Source: a bacterium
GTDB lineage: Bacteria; SZUA-182; DTGQ01
Assembly (NCBI GenBank): GCA_023512255.1
Contig: JAILZY010000001.1
Span: 1 to 64,000 of the forward strand
Direction of reading: 5' to 3'
Length of the DNA stretch: 64,000 nt
In this document: piece by piece, positions 48,501 through 57,365 of the stretch
Layout: every line of letters begins with the position of its first letter
Numbering within the stretch: position 1 is the stretch's first letter
The notes under the pieces: generated by a model
What the model saw: only the letters and a program-made list of their open reading frames with translations
Databases searched by the model: none
Told to the model about the DNA's origin: nothing
Made by a program: the position numbers and the translations under genes

Positions 48501-49254
48501 CTGCTTCCCCCCTGCGGCCATTCTCCCCCACACCACTAAGCTTCAGCCTAAGGGAAGCCTCCCTAAAAATAACCTTAATCTTCACCCGACGCCAAAGCCG
48601 CACCTTTCGTAAGGCCGGATTATATTGCGCCGGAAAGATGGTTAGCCGAGCTACCTTCTGATGCCGAAGATATTCAGCAGGATCTATCCTGAAAGGGTGC
48701 TCTGGAATCCATTGATCTTGAGAATAACAAGCCCGATCAAGGGTAAATTCTTCGGCTATAGAAATATTTTCATTCTCAGCCACCACAATCCTCCTTGGAG
48801 CAGGATAGATAAGCAGAGAAGGGTCTAAAACCTCAACCTCCTGTTCCAAAACCACAAGCTCGGCCTCAGCCAGTAGGGGAATAGCTATCAAAAAGCCTAG
48901 AAGCGGCAGCCGCGGCTTTCCCTCATCCTGAGTCAGACCTGCCTCAGCCATACTCAAGACCTGATATACAATCCCGCCTTCCTCTCTATTTTCAATTCGA
49001 AGCTGCGGAGAGGAAAATTCTACAACTATCCCCCCTGCCCCTGACTCAAGGACCTTGAGCCCACTTGTAGCCTGCTGAGAATCCTGTAATTTAGGGAAAG
49101 CCTCCTCTTGAGCCCATAGAAGTCCATCCGCCGCACAGACCTTAAAATCTCTGCTATATACCGCATAAGTATGAAAAAATAAAAAAAGACCACAAATCAT
49201 TATGTAACATATTATTTCTTTTACATATCTCATGTCGATTTTACACCGATGCAT
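45568..49254 (-). CDS. Gingipain-like peptidase C25 family secreted protein
   Basis: DYLIITHPNFWDSILPLADYRKAQGWRVRVVDI; ITVYCGHGNVDKWES; FIILLTCLNGFF; C-terminal repeated PGINFFSLPG.../AGYNLLGFPAP modules. Confidence 0.85.
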   Translation of the reverse strand: MHRCKIDMRYVKEIICYIMICGLFLFFHTYAVYSRDFKVCAADGLLWAQEEAFPKLQDSQQATSGLKVLESGAGGIVVEFSSPQLRIENREEGGIVYQVLSMAEAGLTQDEGKPRLPLLGFLIAIPLLAEAELVVLEQEVEVLDPSLLIYPAPRRIVVAENENISIAEEFTLDRACYSQDQWIPEHPFRIDPAEYLRHQKVARLTIFPAQYNPALRKVRLWRRVKIKVIFREASLRLKLSGVGENGRRGEAGLSFGSSKGLPATFSTGKMSENQNIHEVERLLENVLINYSLVKEHPELFTLSPSPSLESISLESRARRRMRLSGSVGLHPLKIAIEQEGLYRILGADLKAAGWDLNLIVPRKLAMYHQGREIPISIVGAEDGYLSAGDRIIFWGTAINSRFTKKNIYWLEQKETGEGMRIGEQEKGGAYSGEGVNYFIDHLHLEENNIYWQTLPGGMDKDRWFWRQMTAPSAADFSFSIYSLSSGKKTATVRILFQGKTDIATTKPDHHLIITLNGSVIGDFSWDGQSEYLGQIQVSSTLLQEGNNTLAIKAVGDTGASIDTVLVNWIELDYPRMFVAQNHKLLFPIQGEGRYEFHVRGFSDREISVFDITDPERIMKIGNISIEAEAASVYGVRFSAAVSGRKRYAVLGISAEQSPLSIESGALVRSDREVDLRSTDNAADYLIITHPNFWDSILPLADYRKAQGWRVRVVDIYDIYDEFSYGIADPQAIQDFLRYCFQNWAPPAPLFVLLVGDANMDYLDNYKIGRANYLPTHLYFTADIGETPNDNWFVCVSGEDILPDMFLGRMPARNPSEVRSMVEKIISYEQQNNQPWHRRALLVAGKDDPQFQTITDELARDFGPVNFEVQKVYAASYPNVDLAAEQIRRQLSDGHLITVYCGHGNVDKWESTLFQLSDVQRLENIGRPSFIILLTCLNGFFPHPKQDCCLAEELLRAENKGALACWAPVSVSYPTEQKNLTRELLNQILRQGNNILGVCTTLARINTYVRHQISGDMAQNYLLFGDPATRLKGEYEASAEARIIIKPGINFFSLPGRVLPPLGAEDLLVKLRSQGIGVRKISEYDSIDKKWQTGVWSGGALKGIDFDIVPGQGYVLYADGDIERTLSFVSSCIIPFYSSYILDAGYNLLGFPAPLEDYTSYDLHRELGADSVFSVATYGKRSGKWQESYSFFSLTAGERYQIEPGCGYGIGIAKARRNWSPGPWSKEGR

Positions 49255-49566
49255 ATTTCACTTAAGCTGTATCCGCCATTACTTAAAAAAATAACTGCTC
49301 TAATACAGCAGACAGCCAAACATGAGAAGCCTGAAAAAAAGTGCTTGTATTCTCATGACGTTATGAGAGCCTCTTTCTCTCCATTATCTTGCTTCCATTA
49401 TTCTATGAGCCATGGCATCTAATAAAACGACACCAAAACTTAACCAAAAATTTATTTTTTGAATAATTATAATAACTTTTGGGGGGCACCAAATTCTGGT
49501 GCCCCCACAGGTCTTCTCTCAAAGCAGCTTTAAAACATGCTGATCTTAACAAGCAGATAAAACTCT

Positions 49567-52524
49567 TTATGGCCAGAAGGTAGAACCAACACCAGCCAGC
49601 GGAACTAGAACTGTCGGCTCATCAGGATCATTGGAGAAGATGGCCATATCATATAAGAACGTGCCTTCAGCCTCTGGGCTAAAACGAAGGGTGATGATAA
49701 TCGACGCCCCTGGAGCCAGATTGTAAGGAGGCAGAGCTCCCTCGATAGAGAATGGAGCCTCAAGATCAATATAGTCTATTCTCAGATTGGCATTTCCCTT
49801 ATTCTGGATAGTCAACTCCTGCTCGTAATAATCACCAACTGCAACTTCTCCAAAGTTAATCAAACCTCCCGCTAGATCAATATCAGATACCAGCATACTC
49901 CAGCCGTAAACGGAAATATTGGTTATTCCACCATCACTTCTCACCGTCAGGGTGGCATAGTCTGATCCATCATTCACAGGCGTATATCGAACCATAATCT
50001 TGGCATATTCGCCAGCAGGAATAGTTAAACCACCATAGGGCAGCTTGGTAACCAGCTTATATTCACTACTGCCACTTATAGTAACCGAGCTGACCTTCAA
50101 GGGAATATTTCCCTTATTATACAGATACACAGGCTGATCCTTGCTCTTTCCTTTCAACACACAGTAAAAATCAAGATAATCAGGCTCAACACTGAGTTGA
50201 GGATAGGAAAATTCCGAGGCCATCAGCTCAAGCGAATAGTTGTTCTTGAGTGCAGGGGTGTTATAACTAAACTGGCTGGCATTTTTGCTATCCCAGCACT
50301 GGGCACCTACAGTGGCTGATCGTCCAAAATCATAGCCCGGAGGATCATAAGCACCAAAGACTACATCCTTGTACCGATATTCAATTTCAGGCCTATCCTC
50401 GTGGAAGACCATCTGGAAGGTGATTCCATCAGTGCCAGGGAAAGGATTATAATACCAATCAAGCAGATTATAGTGATGCAGATCATTCCACTGAATAATA
50501 AACTCTCGCTTCGGGAAAATACCCTGGACATCAACATAAACATCCTCTCTTGTGCCTAGCCAAGGCCGTGGGCAAAGGTCATCCCAGAATGGAACCATCA
50601 CATTCCCATAATACATATTCGGAAGCGGCCAGTTATCCCAATCTATCCAGGTATCAACACTCACCCCTCCATTATCAAAAACAAAGACATAAGGGAAGAA
50701 CCATCCATAAATAGTCAGGTCAAAGGGAGGTGAAATCATCCTAAAATCCTCATCATCTATATACAGCCTCATGGCTGTCGGTGAGGTGGTGATGTCATTG
50801 AAACTATGAGGAATCTCGCCAATCGTATACCGCGGTGGCAGGAGCCAAATACTAACATTGATCGTCTTACTTAAACTGCCGCTCTTGAAGACCAGGGCAA
50901 AATCACCTACCCTAGGAGGTATCCATCGGGCCGAGAAGACACCATCTTGAGCTACCTTATCGGGGAAGATACCATCATCCAATAAGTTAATAACGGTATT
51001 ATTGATGGTGCAGGTTACCGGACCTACCGGATTAGCGCCCAGAATATCATGCACTTCAAGATCAATCGGGCTGTAGAGTGCCCCAATCATCCCATCAGCC
51101 GGACTCAAAATAGCAAAAAGCCGTGCATCAGGCGGGGAAGTCAATGCTCTCTCAGCATCAATTCTCCGGCCAGTAACCGAAATACCATCCAAGGCGGGAA
51201 TAGGATCGCCTGTTGACAGGATGAGATTCCTGATCGCTTTCCAGCTTCTGCTCTGATCCTGAGCCTTGAGAAGAGCCGCCAGCCCAGTAACATGAGGCGC
51301 AGCCATTGAGGTCCCTGACCAGGTATCATAAGGCCAGGCATCGGTTGACCAACAATAGGGAAGCAGCGGCGAGCAGGTGCTCAGGATATCCACGCCTGGG
51401 GCCCCGACATCGACTGTCCTCTTCCCATAGTTGCTAAACCAGGCAAGCTCATCATTGCAATCTGTAGCCGCCACCGAAATGATATTCATAAGATCATAGC
51501 TTGCCGGATATCTATACAGCGAGTCATTATCTTCACCATCATTGCCTGCCGAGGCCACAAACAAAATGCCCTCGTTCTGGAGCGCTTTGATGGCATCATA
51601 CAAGGCTCTTGAATAGCCACCACCACCCCAGGAATTATTGGCGGCAATAATATTGACCCCAGCTCGCTTTTGGGCACAAATATACTGGAGACAGAAAATG
51701 GCATCATCCAACCAGCCCCAGCCATCCTTGTTCATAAACTTGGTGGCCATGATCGATACCTTCCAGTTGACCCCACTGATCCCTCGGGCATTATTGCCGC
51801 AGGCTCCAATAATTCCAGCCACATGGGTGCCATGTCCCATATCATCCATCGGATCACCAGCACAAGGGGCCCCCCCAATGTAGTAATCAACCATATTAAT
51901 TCCATGAATATCATCAACATAGCCGTTGTTATCATCGTCAAGACCATTGCCTGGTATCTCACCCTGATTCACCCACATATTCCCAGCCAAATCGCGATGC
52001 TTGTAATCAACACCCGTATCAACCACAGCCACAACCACCGAGCGAGAGCCTGTCTCGTGATCCCACGCCCCCGGCCCATTAATGTCTGAACCTGGCGTCC
52101 CGCCAGTCTGGCCGAAATTGTAAAGAGCCCACTGATCGAAAAAAGAGGGATCATTAGGCACGGCCAAGGCATAGAGCTTGTAATTGGGCTCCGCATACTC
52201 CACATCAGGGTTTGTGGCTAAGGTGCTTAAAGATTGGGTCATTCTGGCATCATCAACCTTGAGAACAAATAAGTCAGGAATAATAACCGAGCGCTGATCG
52301 CTGATTGATCTTGCACTATACAGTATCTGGGCTCCTATGCTTTTGGTGATCGTATTGATGCGAGTTTGGTTTGCACTCGGCTTAAACCTAACCAGAATCT
52401 CGCCTTCTTTATATTCATGTCCCTGAAAGAACGGCTTCTTTGAATAGGCTAAGCTCGTCATCAGGGAAATCGTTAAGGTAGCTACCAATACGCCTAACAA
52501 ACCTTGAGCCATGAGTTTTCTCAT
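49567..52524 (-). CDS. Subtilisin-like serine protease (S8) with C-terminal HYDIN/ASPM-like abnormal-spindle repeats
   Basis: VVAVVDTGVDYKHRDLAGN, GHGTHVAGIIGACGNN, SGTSMAAPHVTGLAALL; C-terminal INFGEVAVGDYYEQELTIQNKGNANL. Confidence 0.9.
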   Translation of the reverse strand: MRKLMAQGLLGVLVATLTISLMTSLAYSKKPFFQGHEYKEGEILVRFKPSANQTRINTITKSIGAQILYSARSISDQRSVIIPDLFVLKVDDARMTQSLSTLATNPDVEYAEPNYKLYALAVPNDPSFFDQWALYNFGQTGGTPGSDINGPGAWDHETGSRSVVVAVVDTGVDYKHRDLAGNMWVNQGEIPGNGLDDDNNGYVDDIHGINMVDYYIGGAPCAGDPMDDMGHGTHVAGIIGACGNNARGISGVNWKVSIMATKFMNKDGWGWLDDAIFCLQYICAQKRAGVNIIAANNSWGGGGYSRALYDAIKALQNEGILFVASAGNDGEDNDSLYRYPASYDLMNIISVAATDCNDELAWFSNYGKRTVDVGAPGVDILSTCSPLLPYCWSTDAWPYDTWSGTSMAAPHVTGLAALLKAQDQSRSWKAIRNLILSTGDPIPALDGISVTGRRIDAERALTSPPDARLFAILSPADGMIGALYSPIDLEVHDILGANPVGPVTCTINNTVINLLDDGIFPDKVAQDGVFSARWIPPRVGDFALVFKSGSLSKTINVSIWLLPPRYTIGEIPHSFNDITTSPTAMRLYIDDEDFRMISPPFDLTIYGWFFPYVFVFDNGGVSVDTWIDWDNWPLPNMYYGNVMVPFWDDLCPRPWLGTREDVYVDVQGIFPKREFIIQWNDLHHYNLLDWYYNPFPGTDGITFQMVFHEDRPEIEYRYKDVVFGAYDPPGYDFGRSATVGAQCWDSKNASQFSYNTPALKNNYSLELMASEFSYPQLSVEPDYLDFYCVLKGKSKDQPVYLYNKGNIPLKVSSVTISGSSEYKLVTKLPYGGLTIPAGEYAKIMVRYTPVNDGSDYATLTVRSDGGITNISVYGWSMLVSDIDLAGGLINFGEVAVGDYYEQELTIQNKGNANLRIDYIDLEAPFSIEGALPPYNLAPGASIIITLRFSPEAEGTFLYDMAIFSNDPDEPTVLVPLAGVGSTFWP

Positions 52525-53072
52525 CTATAAGACCTCCCTATTCTTGAAAAAAATAAAAATTATTTATTATAAAATTATCCTTCACCTACCATGCTCAGTG
52601 GCCTTAACTCCCCTTAAAGATTCTTAAAACCATCTCTATCACCAGTAAAAAGAGATAAATTCCGCCTTCTAATCTTGCTCCCAGTTCATGCCCAGCCAAA
52701 AGAAAGACTCCTCTTCCAGGGGCCTTCAACTTCTCCACCGCATCTTCTACACTGCATCAAGTTTTATTTTATGGGCCTCTGTTCAAGCATATATTCATAC
52801 ACTCTTCCTCCTTGATACTTAAATTCTTTATCCTCAAATCCAATGAGGTCAAAGCTTATGGATAATATTTTCTCTTCGCTCAAGCGACGACTATTAAAAA
52901 TATCCAAACAAGCCTTTCCCAAAGTGCCGAAACGGATTATAAAAACGGATTATAAAAATAATACAAGACGCAAGATACCCTTCCCCAGGGCCAGAATCAA
53001 ACTGTTTGTAGCCTCTTAATAACTAGATCATTACAGAAGGAAAGTTAAAGCTAACCTTCCTAATTAAAAAGA

Positions 53073-53088
53073 AGCAAATAATATACCA
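53073..53088 (-). promoter_or_regulatory. Sigma-54 -24/-12 promoter upstream of S8 protease
   Basis: Reverse complement TGGTATATTATTTGCT, one base different from the 45066-45081 element. Confidence 0.65.
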
Positions 53089-53253
53089 ATTTTTATTATT
53101 TATCATAGTATATTAAGTTTTTAATTCCTGTAAAAACTGATAATATTATGTATTATCTATAATTAAATTGATTTTTATATTTTATAGATTGCTATAGATC
53201 CATTTTAATAGTTTATATTCTATTATTGATTATGTTACTAAAAATATAATATT

Positions 53254-53293
53254 TATGAATCTGATATCTTTATGGTATGAAATTTTATTCATA
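53254..53293. promoter_or_regulatory. Palindromic activator site plus half-site
   Basis: TATGAA half-site at 53254; GTATGAA-ATTTTA-TTCATAC at 53275-53294. Confidence 0.6.
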
Positions 53294-53551
53294 CAATTAG
53301 GAAATAGATTTCACAAAACGGAAAGGCGGAAAGTAAAAAAGTTAATAAGTAGGAATTTAGAGGATAACCCGTGGATTCTCTCTTTTGCGGGATGGAGGAA
53401 ATGACTGGTATAAGGAACAATATCTCGCTGTAATATTAGAGGGATGAAGTGCGATCTAGGCGTGAGAGGCGATAATCATGGCCTTTATTGGCCCCTCAGT
53501 ATGTTCGGATAATTCAGCATGTTCGGGTAATCAAGAGGTATGCACTATCTT

Positions 53552-54976
53552 TCACTCTTCATCCGGATCGAATTTCCCCTTAAGCGGCATGGGGATATTT
53601 AGTTGTTTCATTCGAAACTTCAGGGTGCTTAGCGGAATGCCGAGAACTTCAGCCCCCTTTTTCCTGTTCCATTTCACCTTATCCATGATCTTCAAAATAA
53701 AATTCCGCTCAAAGGCCATACAGGCATTCTTCAGGAGATTTTCGCCCTTATCCTGACTAACGGTATCGAAAGATGAAAGGTAATATTCTAGGGGAATATC
53801 TTCAATGGAGATAACTTCTCGTCTGCTGACCGCAACCAGCCTCTCGATAAGATTTTCCAATTCCCTGATATTTCCCGGCCACGGATAGCGCGTCAGCACC
53901 TCAAGGGCTGAGGAAGCCAGCCCCTCTATTTTCTTCCCAAACTTGTGGCTGTATTTCCTTATGAAAAAATCCACCAGCGCGGGAATATCCTCAGTCCGCT
54001 CCCGCAGCGGCGGAAGATGAATGGGGATGACATTCAGCCGAAAGTAGAGGTCTTCGCGAAAGGTACCCCCTCTGACTGCCTCCTTCAAATCCCGATTGGT
54101 AGCAGCAATAAATCGTATATCAACGCAGATGATCTTACTGCCGCCAATCCGCTCAATCTCTCCCGACTGCAAGGCCCGCAGGAGCTTAGCCTGCAGATCG
54201 TAGCGCAGCTCTGCGATCTCATCCAAAAATAAGATACCCTTATGAGCTAGTTCAAATTTACCGATATGCTGCTGGGTCGCACCAGTGAAGGCCCCTTTTT
54301 CGTGCCCAAAGAGGGTGCTTTCTACTAAATCCGGCGGGATGGAAGGAAGATTGACCGTAACAAAAGGGATCGATGGATCACCCATCTGTTGATAGATCAT
54401 CCTAGCAATAAGCTCTTTTCCCGTACCGCTCTCGCCCGTAATCAGAACGGTAGCTGGAATCTTGGCTATAGTTTGAACCAGGGAGTAGATCTCCTTCATC
54501 TTCTCGCTCGTGCCAAGGACAAAATCAGTCTGCACGAGTTGTTTCATTTCTGAGCGCAAGTAAAGCAGCTTTCTTTTATCCCGCTGTTTTTCTAGGGCCC
54601 TGGCTACTAGGTTCAAAACCAAATCATAATCAAACTCTTTAGTAATGTAATCGTAGGCCCCCAATTTTATGGCCTTAACCGCCGTATCAACCTCCTTGAC
54701 CACCGTAATTATGATCACTTCAATATCTTCATGCTGATCTTTAATGATCCTGAGAACCTCAAGGCCATCAATCCCAGGCAGCATGATATCGAGGAGAACC
54801 AAGTTTACCTCGGTGTTTTTCACTATCTCCAGAGCAGTTTCTCCATCTTCGGCCTTAATCACCCGATAAGTACGCCCCAGGATAGCCTCCAGCGTATCCC
54901 GCGTGATTTCATTATCTTCAACGATGAGAATGGTTGGGCGGTCTTTATCCCTTTTGGATTCCATACTATATTCCAT
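53552..54976 (-). CDS. Sigma-54-dependent response regulator (NtrC family)
   Basis: Receiver ILIVEDNEITRDTL...LLDIMLPG; AAA+ GESGTGKELIAR; HEKGAFTGATQ; C-terminal Fis-type HTH. Confidence 0.95.
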   Translation of the reverse strand: MEYSMESKRDKDRPTILIVEDNEITRDTLEAILGRTYRVIKAEDGETALEIVKNTEVNLVLLDIMLPGIDGLEVLRIIKDQHEDIEVIIITVVKEVDTAVKAIKLGAYDYITKEFDYDLVLNLVARALEKQRDKRKLLYLRSEMKQLVQTDFVLGTSEKMKEIYSLVQTIAKIPATVLITGESGTGKELIARMIYQQMGDPSIPFVTVNLPSIPPDLVESTLFGHEKGAFTGATQQHIGKFELAHKGILFLDEIAELRYDLQAKLLRALQSGEIERIGGSKIICVDIRFIAATNRDLKEAVRGGTFREDLYFRLNVIPIHLPPLRERTEDIPALVDFFIRKYSHKFGKKIEGLASSALEVLTRYPWPGNIRELENLIERLVAVSRREVISIEDIPLEYYLSSFDTVSQDKGENLLKNACMAFERNFILKIMDKVKWNRKKGAEVLGIPLSTLKFRMKQLNIPMPLKGKFDPDEE

Positions 54977-55004
54977 GCTATGCTCTCTAAAAGACTATCC
55001 TCAT

Positions 55005-55250
55005 CTAAGTGGCTCTATCGCCAAGTGGTTTTCTCGCTAAGTGGTCTTTTCGCTAATAAAATGTGCAAGCTGCGGCAGCACAAGGTCCGCACCTACAATT
55101 GATAGCCCCATTGATCCGCTGCGCACTTGGGTTACGCACTTAGCGAAAGAACCACTAAGCAGCGCCAATTACTCACTCAATTGTAGGGGCCTACCTTCTG
55201 TTGTCCGCCCAGATTGCGCACTTTTGGGTAGCGAAAGAGCCTCTTAAGCA
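55005..55250. repeat. Repeat family R2, copy 4
   Basis: AAGTGGCTCTATCGCCAAGTGGTTTTCTCGCTAAGTGG...GCGCACTTAGCGAAAGAACCACT...GTCCGCCCAGATTGCGCACTTTTGGGTAGCGAAAGAGCC. Confidence 0.7.
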
Positions 55251-55320
55251 AACGACCTGGCCAAGGGAGATGCGCCTCTGACGCCTCTGATATTATGCCT
55301 TCGATATTATGCCTTCTAGC

Positions 55321-56901
55321 TTATTGCCGAGCTAAAAGAGGTAAATAGATCTCAAACCGACTCCCTTGACCAATTCTGCTCTCGAATTCGATCAGCCCGT
55401 GATGTTTATCCACTATCTCCTTGACTACGGATAAACCAAGGCCTGTTCCTTCCCCTTCCTTCTTTGTGGTAAAGAACGGCTCGAATATCCTTGGCTTATC
55501 CGCTTCAGCTATACCACAGCCATTATCACTTACATAGCCGATGGCATACTTGCCATCAGGGCTTATTTTCGTGCCTACGGCCAATAACCTCTTTCCAGGG
55601 CTCGCCTTGAGAGCGTGAGCAGCATTGATCAGGAGATTTAGAAAAACCTGCTCAATCTGATCACGGTCAGCGAAGATAACTGGTGAGTCTGACAGGTACT
55701 TTCTTTCAATCTTACAGTTTGTTAACTGTCTCAATCCGTTTTGAACAACCGCCAGGGCCGTCTCAATCACTTCATTGAGAAAGACTTCTGAGGGCTCATG
55801 GTGTCTGGGACGACTCAGGGAGGTGAGGTTTTGAACCAGCTTCTTGATCCTCAGCCCCTCTTTGATTATCAAATCAAGGCTCTCCTGCTCGCCTACATTC
55901 TGGCTGGCCATCACCTGGGCCATGCCAATGATGCTAGTTAGGGGATTATTGATTTCATGGCTAACTACTCCAGCCATAACCCCCAGCATAGCCAACTTTT
56001 CCGACTGAATCAACTGCTCCTGAAGCCGTCGCTCTCGGCTCACATCCCGCTGATATTTGACCAGCAGCTCCAGCTGGCCATCTTCAAAGATAGGAAATAT
56101 GAACAGCTGATAGGTCAGATCCTGGCCATCGCGGCTAATTTTCCTCTCAACCGAATAAGGGGAATCCCCTGCCCCCAGTGCGTATCGTACAGGACAGTCT
56201 GGACAAGGAGCCAAGCTTTTATGAAAGACCGTATAGCATGGCTTGCCGATCACTTTTCCAAACTCACTCTCCCCGCAAACGGCCAGGCTCTTGCGGTTCA
56301 TCATCACTACATTATAGTCGCGGTCAAGCACTACGATTCCATCATTAATGGTATCCAAGGTTTTCTGAAGGATAGCTTTAGATCTTAGAATAATTTTGCT
56401 TAGATTTCCAATTTCTTCAGGATCATCTCTGATCACCAAATAGGCTGCTGGCTGGCCGCGATATGATACCGAAGTAGTCAAAAGTTCAGACCTGAGTCTA
56501 ATATTACCACTCTTCGGCAGGAGAGAAAAGCTGCACCTGACCTTATCATTTCCTCCCCTTGAGGCCGCAAGATGCGTCATAACCCGTGCCCGATCCTCAG
56601 GAGCAAGGAACTCTTCCAATTTCCTGCCAACAAGCGGCTCATCCACCCGATAGCCCATAAGCTGATAAGCCATAGTATTCAGATAAGCTATCTTACCTTC
56701 CTGGACAATCAGGCAACCATGAGGGAAAGCATTCAGCAAAGACTCATATTCCTGAACCTGCCTCTTCAGGAGCTGATTTTCAACCTTCAACGAGATGTGC
56801 TTAAGCTCCTGAACATACTTATTCTTATTATTAATTTTTTTAGTACTAATTTTAGTATTGATTCGCCCCCGACTGCTGCTGATGTACTCCTGGATCACCA
56901 T
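55321..56901 (-). CDS. PAS-domain sensor histidine kinase
   Basis: AGVVSHEINNPLTSIIGMAQ (H box); FFTTKKEGEGTGLGLSVVKEIVDKHHGLIEFES; two PAS-like regions. Confidence 0.92.
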   Translation of the reverse strand: MVIQEYISSSRGRINTKISTKKINNKNKYVQELKHISLKVENQLLKRQVQEYESLLNAFPHGCLIVQEGKIAYLNTMAYQLMGYRVDEPLVGRKLEEFLAPEDRARVMTHLAASRGGNDKVRCSFSLLPKSGNIRLRSELLTTSVSYRGQPAAYLVIRDDPEEIGNLSKIILRSKAILQKTLDTINDGIVVLDRDYNVVMMNRKSLAVCGESEFGKVIGKPCYTVFHKSLAPCPDCPVRYALGAGDSPYSVERKISRDGQDLTYQLFIFPIFEDGQLELLVKYQRDVSRERRLQEQLIQSEKLAMLGVMAGVVSHEINNPLTSIIGMAQVMASQNVGEQESLDLIIKEGLRIKKLVQNLTSLSRPRHHEPSEVFLNEVIETALAVVQNGLRQLTNCKIERKYLSDSPVIFADRDQIEQVFLNLLINAAHALKASPGKRLLAVGTKISPDGKYAIGYVSDNGCGIAEADKPRIFEPFFTTKKEGEGTGLGLSVVKEIVDKHHGLIEFESRIGQGSRFEIYLPLLARQ

Positions 56902-57071
56902 CCTTTTGTTCTCCTTAACCTAATCAGGCTGAGATAAGGTTACAGTCAGTTGAAAAATCAAGGCGTAAGGCCCATTTCTGTAATTAGATGATTTTACTTG
57001 AGTCTCAGTCAAACTGAACCAGTGCCACCTAATCACGAGTAAACCCTAATCCTCATCACAACCCCGCTCTC

Positions 57072-57365
57072 TCACGGAGTATGTGGTAGAGTATTTACGC
57101 CTTGTGCAGTATACCCCGCGTTTATCTTGCCCAAGACTCTGGATTGATAAGCAATCGGCAACACAAGGTAGGCATTTTTTTCCAACCTGCTAAAGTCGTC
57201 ATCATCGAGAATAATTTTATCGCTGGGATCAAAAGAAACTTCTAAAGAATAGCTGATCTGTCCGGTCAATTTTTTTATTTGAAAAAACTTAATCTCATAT
57301 TGGATATCATTAAGCCAGATAAATCCACTTTTGATAGGTATTTTCTGCATCATACCCTTTCCCAA
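57072..57365 (-). CDS. Hypothetical protein
   Basis: 97-aa ORF with soluble composition; no family recognised. Confidence 0.4.
   Translation of the reverse strand: MGKGMMQKIPIKSGFIWLNDIQYEIKFFQIKKLTGQISYSLEVSFDPSDKIILDDDDFSRLEKNAYLVLPIAYQSRVLGKINAGYTAQGVNTLPHTP

Noticed and set aside
52604-52949. Possible extra RiPP precursors in the S8 leader (e.g. ...SRRLSEEKILSISFDLIGFEDKEFKYQGGRVYEYMLEQRPIK)
   Set aside because: No good ATG/SD for the long frames and no resemblance to the 44802-44975 leader; kept only as a leader anomaly.
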